From a virus, in the IMG/VR virus record IMGVR_UViG_3300007735_000468, positions 1 through 21,483 of that record: a stretch of 21,483 bases of DNA; one strand, written 5' to 3'. Positions 11,224 through 18,949 of this stretch are shown here, piece after piece. The first letter of the stretch is position 1. Each line of letters begins with the position of its first letter. The notes beneath the pieces were generated by a model that was given only the letters and a program-made list of their open reading frames with translations, was not told the origin of the DNA and searched no databases. Made by a program: the position numbers and the translations under genes.

Positions 11224-12639
11224 ATGGACCCCGATCCCCGAATGCTGGAGGCGATCAACGCCGCAGGCCTTGGCGACCCGGCATCGGGGACGGGGGTCCA
11301 GTTCCATCGTCCTCGCCGCGAGTTCCCGGTACCCCAACGCCCGTACCCCTTCCAGGGGGAGCTGCTGCAGCATCTCCGGCAGCTTTCGCCACGTGGGCGA
11401 CAGGGCTTCGAGATGCTGGACGAGGCGCTGAAGGGCGTCATCGAGCGCAACGACTACACCGAGAGATTCGAGGTGAGCCGGGCCCCGATCGGGCACGTCA
11501 TCGACCCGTTCATGACGGTGCAGCTGGAGCGTGACCTTCCGTTCGAGATGTCGACGGTGGCTCCGTTCTTCGGCGACAAGGCCACGAACGACGAGTTCCA
11601 GAGGCGACTTCGACCATACCTGGTCAAGGGCGGGAAGTATCCGGCGACCAGGGAGCAGATACGTCCCGTCGCCCACATCCTGAAGGAACTCAGTCTCAAC
11701 CAGCCGTTCCAGGTGCTGCTGCGCCAGGGCCTCGCCGAAGGACCAAGACGCGGGGCTCCGCTGATGCGCGATGCGTTCGTCGCGTCGTTGATCCTCGAGT
11801 CCATGGCGACGCAGGCCGATGCGCCCATGCCCGAGACCGCCGACCTCAAGAAACCCGGCGTGGTCCACGGTGTGCGGAGTCCGGCCAAGTGGTCCGCCGA
11901 CGTCTCGCCCACGCAGCGCAGCCTGGGCCGCAGCAACCGGATCTACGACCTCATGGCGGAGCTGGCGATCCTGGAAGGCAAGGGCGCCAGCGCCGGAGGC
12001 CCATTGCTTGCGGACACGTTCACGATGTTCGAGGAGCGCATTGGCCCGAGCGTCGGTCTCCGGAAGCAGCGCAGCATCCAGGCGCCTCCACTGATCCCGT
12101 ATGCGGGGGCGGAGTTCCCGCTCGTGGCGGACATCGAGAGACGCGGCATCAAGGACATCGGCGCGGAACGCGGCTACAAGATGCGTGGAAGCGCGTCGAA
12201 GGAGTTCAGGGCGTTGACGCCGGAAGAGGCGTACCGCCGCACCATCGGCACGATCCAGCGGATCATGACCCCCGAGGAGTTCGGCGAGTTCCGACGGACG
12301 GTCGGGGACATCTCCGGTCGGCCGATCGAGGAGAAGACGAAGCTCGTGATGCGGGCCATCAAGGACCTGCACGGTCAATCGGCCGTCGAGCGCGTCTCCG
12401 AGGAGGCCCGTGGCGTGGCGCAGGCCATGCGCGAGCGGGGGAAGGCACCGTCGCCGACGCGCGGAGGAACCGTGGCCCGCGAGTACAAGATCACCGCGAA
12501 GGAGCGCTCGATGCTCAAGAACGCCGAGAAGGCCATGGGCTTCAAGTCGCGCAACCCGCTCGCCACGATCGCGCTCGCGGCCATCCTGTCCGGCGCCATG
12601 CTGGCCTACGGATTCAAGGGGGAGGAGGAGACCGCATGA
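11224..12639 (+). CDS. Hypothetical protein, 471 aa, C-terminal membrane segment
   Basis: Unrecognised. The chain is mostly soluble, with many charged helices (for example near 365-425, which looks coiled-coil). It ends with a single likely transmembrane helix (NPLATIALAAILSGAMLAYG, about 445-464) and a short acidic tail. A tail-anchored arrangement would suit a virion-associated or membrane-associated late protein. AGGA lies about 6 nt before the ATG. The stop overlaps the next start as ATGA. No enzymatic motif is visible. Confidence 0.75.
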   Translation: MDPDPRMLEAINAAGLGDPASGTGVQFHRPRREFPVPQRPYPFQGELLQHLRQLSPRGRQGFEMLDEALKGVIERNDYTERFEVSRAPIGHVIDPFMTVQLERDLPFEMSTVAPFFGDKATNDEFQRRLRPYLVKGGKYPATREQIRPVAHILKELSLNQPFQVLLRQGLAEGPRRGAPLMRDAFVASLILESMATQADAPMPETADLKKPGVVHGVRSPAKWSADVSPTQRSLGRSNRIYDLMAELAILEGKGASAGGPLLADTFTMFEERIGPSVGLRKQRSIQAPPLIPYAGAEFPLVADIERRGIKDIGAERGYKMRGSASKEFRALTPEEAYRRTIGTIQRIMTPEEFGEFRRTVGDISGRPIEEKTKLVMRAIKDLHGQSAVERVSEEARGVAQAMRERGKAPSPTRGGTVAREYKITAKERSMLKNAEKAMGFKSRNPLATIALAAILSGAMLAYGFKGEEETA

Positions 12640-13058
12640 GCCGCAAGCCCAAGGAGACCATCGAGAACGGCGAGGACGTCATCAGGGCCATGTTCTCGAT
12701 CGACGGCGTGGCTGCCGCGATCCAGCGTTCAGGATTCGACGTCGAGGAGGAGGTCTCGATGTACATCGACATCGCCCGCAACTCGCTCGAGGACAACACG
12801 AGGCTTGCCGCACTTCAAAGATTGAACAGGCGTGTACGGGAAGTTGCGGAAGTGAATGGCATGATCTCCACCGGATCTGTTAGAATGGTGTCCCATGAAG
12901 AAGACGGAACCCTCGTCGAGCGCACCCGCTCCGAATCTCGCCTCCTCTCCCAGGTCCGAGGCCTCCCCCTCCCAGGTCCTTCACGCATCTCCTCGCGGGT
13001 CCTCCCTCCATCAGGATCAGATCCGAAGGGCGGAGCAGTCCCTGCGGACCCTGTCTGA
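12636..13058 (+). CDS. Hypothetical protein, 140 aa
   Basis: Unrecognised. The first 105 residues look like a genuine helical domain (MSRKPKETIENGEDVIRAMF, then an acidic helix EEEVSMYIDIARNSLEDNTR). The last 35 residues (LPLPGPSRISSRVLPPSG and beyond) are low complexity and overlap the following gene by 164 nt. The start is fixed by an ATGA overlap. Position, size and helical content would allow a small terminase subunit, but no HTH is evident, so I do not call it. Confidence 0.62.
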   Translation: MSRKPKETIENGEDVIRAMFSIDGVAAAIQRSGFDVEEEVSMYIDIARNSLEDNTRLAALQRLNRRVREVAEVNGMISTGSVRMVSHEEDGTLVERTRSESRLLSQVRGLPLPGPSRISSRVLPPSGSDPKGGAVPADPV

Positions 13059-13332
13059 CGAATCGCTCGCCCAGTGGGGAGGGATGGCCGTCGAGGACCT
13101 CGGCATCATCGACGTCGACCGCGCCGTCGGTGCGGTGAAGTCCTTCGGTGCCAACCTGCGCCGTGAGCTCTGCACGGAGTCCGGCGAACTGCGCCCCTCG
13201 TGGGCGGAGGTTTCGTCGCGACTGCTGATCCTGTCCCCGGCGACCTACAACCCAGGAAGCCTGATCGGGGCGCTCTGCGTCCTCGCCTGCGCGAAGCTCT
13301 TCACGGAGGGCCGTCTCAATGCCTCAGCCTGA
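12895..13332 (+). CDS. Hypothetical protein, 145 aa
   Basis: Unrecognised. The first 50 residues are Ser/Pro/Ala-rich; from about residue 60 a folded domain appears (MAVEDLGIIDVDRAVGAVKS, then LRRELCTESGELRPSWAEVS and a hydrophobic C-terminus NPGSLIGALCVLACAKLF). No Shine-Dalgarno precedes the ATG at 12895, and the region up to 13058 is shared with the preceding gene, so the true start may lie further downstream. The 3' end overlaps the next gene by 14 nt. Confidence 0.6.
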   Translation: MKKTEPSSSAPAPNLASSPRSEASPSQVLHASPRGSSLHQDQIRRAEQSLRTLSDESLAQWGGMAVEDLGIIDVDRAVGAVKSFGANLRRELCTESGELRPSWAEVSSRLLILSPATYNPGSLIGALCVLACAKLFTEGRLNASA

Positions 13333-13708
13333 CATCGAGCACCGCCTCTCGGAGATGCGGGAGTTCTATCCGTCCGACGAGCACCAGACGCTCGACGAGG
13401 CCATCGAGACGATCAAGGAGCTGCGGGAGCAGCTGCGCCGAGTCAAGTACGGCGAGCGGCTCAAGGACCACATCTCCGAGCTGAACCCGGACGCGCTGTT
13501 CATCGACAACATGGACGACGCCCTGATCGGCTACGCGGTTCAGTGGGGGTCTCCCGCGCTGGCCGTGTACGACGCCGACCGCATCATCGAGATCCTGTCG
13601 AAGGACATGGGCCTCGAGGACGCCTCCGAGTACTTCAGCTTCAACATCGAGTGCGCCTACCTCGGTCCGAACACTCCGATGATCCTGTACCGTCCGGAGC
13701 CGGACTGA
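13319..13708 (+). CDS. Widespread conserved phage hypothetical protein, 129 aa
   Basis: The C-terminal half (DALFIDNMDDALIGYAVQWG, then LAVYDADRIIEILSKDMG, EYFSFNIECAYLGPNTPMIL) matches a pattern I recall in many tailed phages: DxDxAxIG...VAYxxxKxIxIL...G...EAxEYxxxNIxxAYVGxxTPxF. Its function is unknown. The N-terminal half is a charged coiled-coil-like helix (TLDEAIETIKELREQLRRVK). It directly precedes the large terminase and shares an overlapping TGATG with it. Confidence 0.75.
   Translation: MPQPDIEHRLSEMREFYPSDEHQTLDEAIETIKELREQLRRVKYGERLKDHISELNPDALFIDNMDDALIGYAVQWGSPALAVYDADRIIEILSKDMGLEDASEYFSFNIECAYLGPNTPMILYRPEPD
13541..13550 (+). repeat. Dispersed 10-mer CAGTGGGGGT, copy 8
   Basis: Exact copy in the conserved 129-aa gene, encoding QWGS in a frame different from copies 4 and 7. 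Confidence 0.9.
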
Positions 13709-15669
13709 TGGAACTGAAGCGGATCCCGAACCGCGACCAGGGCAATCCCAACTATCCGCTTCCCCCGGACTACGACGAGCTCACCGACGACGGGCAGCGG
13801 CTGGCCCGGGTGAACGCATGCCGCCAGTGGCTGCTGCCCGAGGAGGATCCGTTGATGCGCGGCGACAACCTCGTCGCGTCGGTGTGGTGGTTCGACCGCT
13901 ACTACCTGGCGCCCGACGAGGACGCCGACTTCAACCCGCTGTTCTACGACGATCAGCCGCTGGAGACGCCGGAGTTCCACTGGGTCCTGCTGCGTCAGTG
14001 GGCCTCGTACCGCATGACGGCCGCCGTGGCTCCGCGTGGTTCCGCGAAGTCCTACCTCAACTGCAAGGACATGCTGCTCCGGCTGATCACGAGGCCTGCA
14101 TATTCGTTCGTATATGCAACCTCGACGCACCCGAACGCCCGCGAGGTCGGAGAGCGCATCAAGCGCCAGTTCATCCACAACGACCGGATCAACGACGACT
14201 TCGGTCCGGAGTTCGACGGACGAATCGTTCCCCGTCGCGGCGAGGGCTCGTTCAGCACGGAGCACATGATCCTCAACAACGGATCGTGGCTCCGGCTCCT
14301 GAGCGCATCGTCGAAGCAGCGCGGTGGCCGTCCCCGTCGGTACCGACTGGACGATCCCGAATACGACCCCAAGTCGTCCACACCGATGTCGGTGCTCCGG
14401 GCCTACATGGCCGAGCTCCTCTTCAAGATCGTGATCCCGATGGTCACTCGTCCGGACACGGGCGTCGACTGGGTCGGCACGTTCGTGTCGAAGCGCCACT
14501 ACCTCTGGCATGCGATGCAGCTGGAGGACACGCCCGAGGGACCCCGCGCGAAGGACCCGCGCTTCAACCGCTGGTCCCGTCTCGTGATCCCGGCTGCGAT
14601 CGAGGAGGACGGAGTCCTGTCGTCGTGCTGGCCGGACATGTGGCCGACCACCAAGGCCGAGCGCCTGGAGAAGGCGGTCACCCGTCCACGGTTCCGGGAG
14701 GCCCTGTCGCTGGAGGAGATCCGCGAGGCCATCGGCGCATCGAACTTCGCCTCCGAGTACCTGGCGTCCCCCGGCGACGGAGAGTCCGCGTTCTTCGGCG
14801 ACCTCGACGATCAGCTGCACGGCTGGCGCTACGAGGAGATCGACGACCGTCTCGACCAGCCGCTCGCGACCACGACCCACATCTGCTGGACCGAGCGCCG
14901 CGACAAGGAGCTGACGACGCAGCGCATGCCGCTGCCGGAGTTCCTGCGCGACTACGCCCGCACGTTCATCACCGCCGACACGTCGCACACGTCCGGCAAG
15001 GACTCGGACTTCAAGGTCTGCTGCCTGATGGCCGTGACCCCCCAGAACGACCTGTTCGTCCTCGACCTCTGGGCCCGGCAGGGCCAGGAGTCCGAGCTGG
15101 TGCGGGCGATCTTCGAGATGGCGGACCGATGGCGCTGCCCGACCGTGCACCCCGAGTCGATCCGCCAGGGCGTCTCGCTCTACAACGCGCTCTCCTCCAT
15201 CGTCTCGACCCGCGCCAACGACATGGCCGGGGTGTCGCATCTTCCGAAGATCGTCAAGCTGAACCCCGGTGTCTCCGAGAAGCAGGACAAGATCGCCGGA
15301 CTCCAGTTCCGGTTCGAGCACGGCAAGATCAAGTTCCCCCTGTGGCGGCGCGACCAGCTTCCCTGGCGTCACCTCTTCGACCAGATCGAGTCGTTCAACC
15401 CGGAGGCCCAGGACGGCGGCCTGGAGAAGGACGACTGCCTCGACGCGGTAGCCATGTCGCAGTTCGTCCTGAAGGGCCGCCTCTCCAAGGCCGGATCCCC
15501 GGCCGCGCAGCGGACGCTGTTCGAGCGCCTGCGGGACGGCGACTTCTTCGAGAACGGCACCCACATCGGCGAGGGCCTCGACATCAACCAGCTCTCCGCC
15601 TCCCAGATCAACGAGATCCTCGATGCACGAACCCCAGATCCACGACCGTCCGGCCGCTCCAAGATCTGA
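13708..15669 (+). CDS. terL: Terminase large subunit, 653 aa
   Basis: This is the packaging motor: an ATPase that translocates DNA into the prohead and a nuclease that cuts concatemers. The ATPase domain has a Walker A-like loop at residues 108-115 (APRGSAKS) and a probable Walker B at about 212-217 (YRLDDPE), preceded by an Arg-rich RGGRPRRYR stretch. The RNase H-like nuclease begins at about residue 426 with FITADTSHTSGKDSDF, and its last acidic motif is EKDDCLDAVA near 574-583. The length of 653 aa is above the typical 450-600 owing to an N-terminal extension of about 90 residues. The ATG at 13708 overlaps the previous stop as TGATG. The portal gene follows after a 305-nt gap. Confidence 0.9.
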   Translation: MELKRIPNRDQGNPNYPLPPDYDELTDDGQRLARVNACRQWLLPEEDPLMRGDNLVASVWWFDRYYLAPDEDADFNPLFYDDQPLETPEFHWVLLRQWASYRMTAAVAPRGSAKSYLNCKDMLLRLITRPAYSFVYATSTHPNAREVGERIKRQFIHNDRINDDFGPEFDGRIVPRRGEGSFSTEHMILNNGSWLRLLSASSKQRGGRPRRYRLDDPEYDPKSSTPMSVLRAYMAELLFKIVIPMVTRPDTGVDWVGTFVSKRHYLWHAMQLEDTPEGPRAKDPRFNRWSRLVIPAAIEEDGVLSSCWPDMWPTTKAERLEKAVTRPRFREALSLEEIREAIGASNFASEYLASPGDGESAFFGDLDDQLHGWRYEEIDDRLDQPLATTTHICWTERRDKELTTQRMPLPEFLRDYARTFITADTSHTSGKDSDFKVCCLMAVTPQNDLFVLDLWARQGQESELVRAIFEMADRWRCPTVHPESIRQGVSLYNALSSIVSTRANDMAGVSHLPKIVKLNPGVSEKQDKIAGLQFRFEHGKIKFPLWRRDQLPWRHLFDQIESFNPEAQDGGLEKDDCLDAVAMSQFVLKGRLSKAGSPAAQRTLFERLRDGDFFENGTHIGEGLDINQLSASQINEILDARTPDPRPSGRSKI

Positions 15670-16126
15670 ATCCCGGATCCCCCTCGGCCTGTTCGAGGCG
15701 ATGGCCCGCTGGTACTTCGGCGGCGCCCCCGAGAAAGAACCCCCACTGGATCGGCGGGCGGATCAGGAGGTCACAATCTCCGATGCTTGGATGGGACTGC
15801 TCTGCCTCTCCTACTTCGGTAACGGCCCCCGGCACCCATCCGTCGGAATCAGTGGGGGTGCACCCTACGCGGCCGATGTACCGACCAGGGAGACGGTGGT
15901 GCAGTATGCTCAGGTGAAGAAGAACGTCCAGATGGTCCCAGGCGGATTCGCCGCACGGAAAGCCCAGGTAAAGCATGGCAAACGACCCGATCAAGCTGAC
16001 GAAGGATCCTCTGGCGCTGGCCCGGATCATCGACAACCACTGCGAGCGGGAGACCAACCGCCTGGCGTACCGCAGGGCGACCTGGCTGGTGGCGCTGTAC
16101 TACCTGATGGGGGCCCGTCAGTTTGA
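15623..16126 (+). CDS. Doubtful hypothetical protein in the terminase-portal gap, up to 167 aa
   Basis: A frame starting at 15623 (alternatively ATG at 15701) covers the whole terminase-portal gap. The middle is protein-like (LGLFEAMARWYFGGAPEKEP, then ISDAWMGLLCLSYFGNG and VVQYAQVKKNVQMVPGGF). The last 50 residues overlap the portal start by 152 nt and look like shadow sequence, rich in Gly/Pro/Asp. No good Shine-Dalgarno is seen. If real, it is a small unknown protein; otherwise the gap is noncoding. It contains two 10-mer copies in opposite orientation. Confidence 0.4.
   Translation: MHEPQIHDRPAAPRSESRIPLGLFEAMARWYFGGAPEKEPPLDRRADQEVTISDAWMGLLCLSYFGNGPRHPSVGISGGAPYAADVPTRETVVQYAQVKKNVQMVPGGFAARKAQVKHGKRPDQADEGSSGAGPDHRQPLRAGDQPPGVPQGDLAGGAVLPDGGPSV
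15739..15748 (-). repeat. Dispersed 10-mer CAGTGGGGGT, copy 9
   Basis: Exact minus-strand copy in the terminase-portal gap, paired with copy 10 in opposite orientation 101 bp further on. Confidence 0.9.
15850..15859 (+). repeat. Dispersed 10-mer CAGTGGGGGT, copy 10
   Basis: Exact copy in the terminase-portal gap. With copy 9 it forms the closest pair in the window. Confidence 0.9.
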
Positions 16127-17996
16127 CGTGTTCGACCCCGAGAGCGGCACGGTCCGCTACTCGTACCTCGACGAGCAGGATCGCCTCGACTTCCAGTCGA
16201 GCGAACTGCTGAGCGCGGTCGACAAGATCTCCGGCCGCCTGAGCAGCCTGGACTTCCGGCCGCTCGTGCAGCGGGTCGGCTCGTCGCTGAGCTCGATCCG
16301 GCAGCGCTCGATCGCGCAGATCATGCTGGACCAGGTCGTGTCCGAGCACCAGCTGAACCGCGTGGTGCCGCAGTTCAACCACATCTTCACGCTCCTCGGC
16401 TCGTGCGGTATCACCGGGCACATGGTGAACCACCCGACCGTCGGCCTGACCGCCGATCTCGAGGTCGTGCACCCGATGGAGCTGTTCCCGTTCCCGAGCC
16501 TGACGCAGGACTACACGAAGCAGCGCGGCCTGCTGCGGCAGCGTGTCGTGTCGATGGACTTCCTGAAGACCGCGTTCGGTCCGAAGGTGGCCCGCAACAA
16601 GGAGCGGATGGAGTTCTACACCATCAAGCCCGGCGAGACCTTCGAGCAGCAGACCGCCAACGAGTACACGCTCGGATCGCAGGTCGTGTACTCCGACCAG
16701 AAGGTCGTGGGTCACGATGCCGAGGCGGACTCGATGCAGGTGGTCCGGGTGCGCGAGCTCTGGCTCATGGGCCCCCGCGACACGGTCAGCCGCTACGTCG
16801 TGACGAGCGGCGAGTACGTGATCCACGACGAGGACCTGGAGGGCCGCGAGGTCTACTGCCCGATCGGGTTCGCCCGCTTCATGGAGAACGGCTCGTTCCA
16901 CGGCGCGGGCGTGTTCGACCTGCTGTTCCCGCTGTGCCGCGAGGCCGAGCGCCTGCAGAAGTCGCTGTTCAACAACATCCGGGACATCGACAAGTACGGC
17001 GTCCTCGTGCTGCCGCACGGATCGTTCAACGCGAACACGATGCTCCGCGACGTCGGCCAGGGACTGCGGGTGTTCCCGTGGGAGCCCGATCCGATCAGCG
17101 AGGGGTTCCGTCCGTTCAACATCACGCCGTACAACTCGGGCGACGTGCCCGGGCGCGTGAGCGCGTTCGCGATCCAGCAGATCGACCGTCTCAACCCGAT
17201 CCGCGACCTGATCGCCGAGAAGGGCCGCGTCGACTCCGCGACCGGACTGCAGTTCCTGGACGAGCAGGTCAACCGCGCGATGAACACCCCCACTGCCGGG
17301 GTGCAGCAGGCGTGGGGCGACTGCTACCGGGCGGTGCTGGCGGGAACCGTCCGCGAGGTGGTCTTCAGCCCGAAGACGTTCACGGTGGACCAGCTGACGC
17401 TGGATCTCGCGGGCGTCGTGGTGGATCCGGAGACGATGGAGGTCAGCTTCGAGCGGAACCCGCTGCCGTCGCTGGCCCAGCTGTCGTTCAAGATCAAGGA
17501 CATCAACCCCCGGAGCAAGGTCGCCCGCAAGCAGGAGGCCCTCCAGCTCCAGCAGCAGTTCCAGCTGGACCAGGACACCTTCATGCTGTTCGCGCTGAAG
17601 GAGGGCCTGGACTTCGCGATGTGGACCGACGAGCACCAGTCGGCCTACGAGTCCGTGGTCCGCAACTGCCTGCTCCTGTTCGGCGACGGAAAGACCCCGG
17701 GCCAGGTCGTGCTCACGCCGCAGACCGCGAAGCCCGAGATGCAGATCCGGGTGCTCAACTCGTTCATGGCGAGCCCGACCATGTCGGTGGCGTCGGCCGA
17801 GGTGCAGGACGCCTTCATCAACTACCACAAGACGCTCATGAGCTTTATGGGCCTCGTGATGCCCAATGCCCTTCCCAATCCTGACGATGTGGCTATGCTG
17901 GGGCGGCTGGACCAGCAGATGGCCCAGATGCAGGGACTTCAGCAGGGGCCCCAAGTTCCGCAGCCCGGCATGATGCCCCAGATGCAAGGGATGTAA
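15975..17996 (+). CDS. Portal protein, 673 aa
   Basis: The portal forms the ring at the unique capsid vertex through which DNA enters and leaves and to which the tail attaches. It is identified from position between large terminase and scaffold/capsid, size and features typical of large podovirus-like portals. These include a helical N-terminus with WLVALYYLMGARQFDVFDPE, a beta-rich clip/wing region (about 140-310), a long stem-like segment (ERLQKSLFNNIRDIDKYGVL near 325), and GRVDSATGLQFLDEQVNRAM around 417-436. It ends with a helical crown and a Gln/Met/Pro-rich tail. AGG lies about 6 nt before the ATG. The stop is directly followed by the scaffold ATG. Confidence 0.82.
   Translation: MANDPIKLTKDPLALARIIDNHCERETNRLAYRRATWLVALYYLMGARQFDVFDPESGTVRYSYLDEQDRLDFQSSELLSAVDKISGRLSSLDFRPLVQRVGSSLSSIRQRSIAQIMLDQVVSEHQLNRVVPQFNHIFTLLGSCGITGHMVNHPTVGLTADLEVVHPMELFPFPSLTQDYTKQRGLLRQRVVSMDFLKTAFGPKVARNKERMEFYTIKPGETFEQQTANEYTLGSQVVYSDQKVVGHDAEADSMQVVRVRELWLMGPRDTVSRYVVTSGEYVIHDEDLEGREVYCPIGFARFMENGSFHGAGVFDLLFPLCREAERLQKSLFNNIRDIDKYGVLVLPHGSFNANTMLRDVGQGLRVFPWEPDPISEGFRPFNITPYNSGDVPGRVSAFAIQQIDRLNPIRDLIAEKGRVDSATGLQFLDEQVNRAMNTPTAGVQQAWGDCYRAVLAGTVREVVFSPKTFTVDQLTLDLAGVVVDPETMEVSFERNPLPSLAQLSFKIKDINPRSKVARKQEALQLQQQFQLDQDTFMLFALKEGLDFAMWTDEHQSAYESVVRNCLLLFGDGKTPGQVVLTPQTAKPEMQIRVLNSFMASPTMSVASAEVQDAFINYHKTLMSFMGLVMPNALPNPDDVAMLGRLDQQMAQMQGLQQGPQVPQPGMMPQMQGM
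17286..17295 (-). repeat. Dispersed 10-mer CAGTGGGGGT, copy 11
   Basis: Exact minus-strand copy in the portal gene, encoding NTPTA. Confidence 0.9.
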
Positions 17997-18932
17997 ATGG
18001 ACATCGACCCGAACATGATGATCACGCTGGACGACGGCACCGAGGTGTCGATCGCCGACCTGATCCAGAGCCGCAAGGACCTGAAGGACGCCATCGAGAT
18101 CAACGACACCCTGCAGAAGGATCTCGAGCAGGTGGGGACCCTGTTCCGGGCGGACGTCTCGTTCGACCAGCGCGAGGAGGCCACGCGCAACATCCTCGCC
18201 GACCTCGGCTACGAGGACGACCAGATCGACCAGTACCTGGGGGCGGTGCGCTCCCGGATGGAACAGCCGGATCCCGAGCCGGAACCGGAGCAGGAAGACG
18301 ACGAGGTCGAGGAGATCGACCTTCCGGACATCGACGAGGACCCCGACCTGGAGGACGACACCGATTCCAGTGGGGGTGACGAAAGGAAAGCCATGAGCAA
18401 CGAAGACGTTCTGCGCCAGGAACTCGAGGCCCAGCGGGCCGAACTCCACCGTATGCGGGTCCGCGAGCTCCGCGAGAACCTCAACAGCCAGCTCGACCGG
18501 GTGCTGGAAAATAACAAGGATTTCCAGAAGCTCATCGAGAGCGCCCGCTCTACACGGGGCGACGAAGGTGTGCAGCAGGCGAGGAACACCCTGCGCTCCC
18601 AGCTGGAGCAGCGGGCCCTCGAGCGCATGCAGGCCCGTCGTTCTGCGGCGGGAACCTTCGAGGACGCATGGATGTCCGAGGAGGTCGAGAAGGCGGTTGA
18701 CCCCGTCGTAGGTACTTTCCGGTCGGTAATCGGCGACATCGACAGGCTCGGTCGTTCGTCGGAAACGGTCACCGGACTCGATGCGGAGGAGATTCTCCGC
18801 AGCAAGCCAGTTCCCGAACCCGAATACAGGCCCGGAGCCACCATCAGCGACATCGAGTCGCAGGTCAAGAGCTTCGCGAGCGACACGATCAAGCGGGCGC
18901 TGGCATCGTCTCCAGGTGAGTCCGCAATCTGA
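17997..18932 (+). CDS. Scaffold protein, 311 aa
   Basis: It is expected to guide prohead assembly inside the capsid shell and then leave. Evidence: position between portal and major capsid protein, high acidity (EDDEVEEIDLPDIDEDPDLE around 100-120), long helical charged segments (about 133-215, EDVLRQELEAQRAELHRMRV) and an ordinary scaffold length. The start immediately follows the portal TAA. An in-frame ATG at 18393 (residue 133) has AAGGAAAG just upstream and would yield a 179-residue C-terminal form; the 10-mer copy 12 sits just before it. No protease motif is visible. Confidence 0.8.
   Translation: MDIDPNMMITLDDGTEVSIADLIQSRKDLKDAIEINDTLQKDLEQVGTLFRADVSFDQREEATRNILADLGYEDDQIDQYLGAVRSRMEQPDPEPEPEQEDDEVEEIDLPDIDEDPDLEDDTDSSGGDERKAMSNEDVLRQELEAQRAELHRMRVRELRENLNSQLDRVLENNKDFQKLIESARSTRGDEGVQQARNTLRSQLEQRALERMQARRSAAGTFEDAWMSEEVEKAVDPVVGTFRSVIGDIDRLGRSSETVTGLDAEEILRSKPVPEPEYRPGATISDIESQVKSFASDTIKRALASSPGESAI
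18368..18377 (+). repeat. Dispersed 10-mer CAGTGGGGGT, copy 12
   Basis: Exact copy in the scaffold gene, encoding SSGGD, about 15 nt before the internal start candidate at 18393. It is the last copy; none occur in the final 3.1 kb. Confidence 0.9.
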
Positions 18933-18949
18933 TCTGAAGGATCAACATC

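Noticed and set aside
9774-13081. CAGTGGGGAG at about 9777 and 13072 as further 10-mer copies
   Set aside because: Two mismatches at the 3' end from the exact word; at two mismatches chance matches are expected, so they were not counted.
10757-17899. TATGCT or TAGAAT boxes followed by G (10757, 12881, 15905, 17894) as late promoters
   Set aside because: No consistent -35 element at 16-18 bp and most fall in ordinary ATG-CT codon pairs inside genes.
15849-18449. 866-aa open frame antisense to portal and scaffold
   Set aside because: Composition (Val/Leu/His/Asp/Arg-rich, no domain pattern) is a typical antisense shadow of GC-rich coding DNA; the sense strand has convincing portal and scaffold genes.
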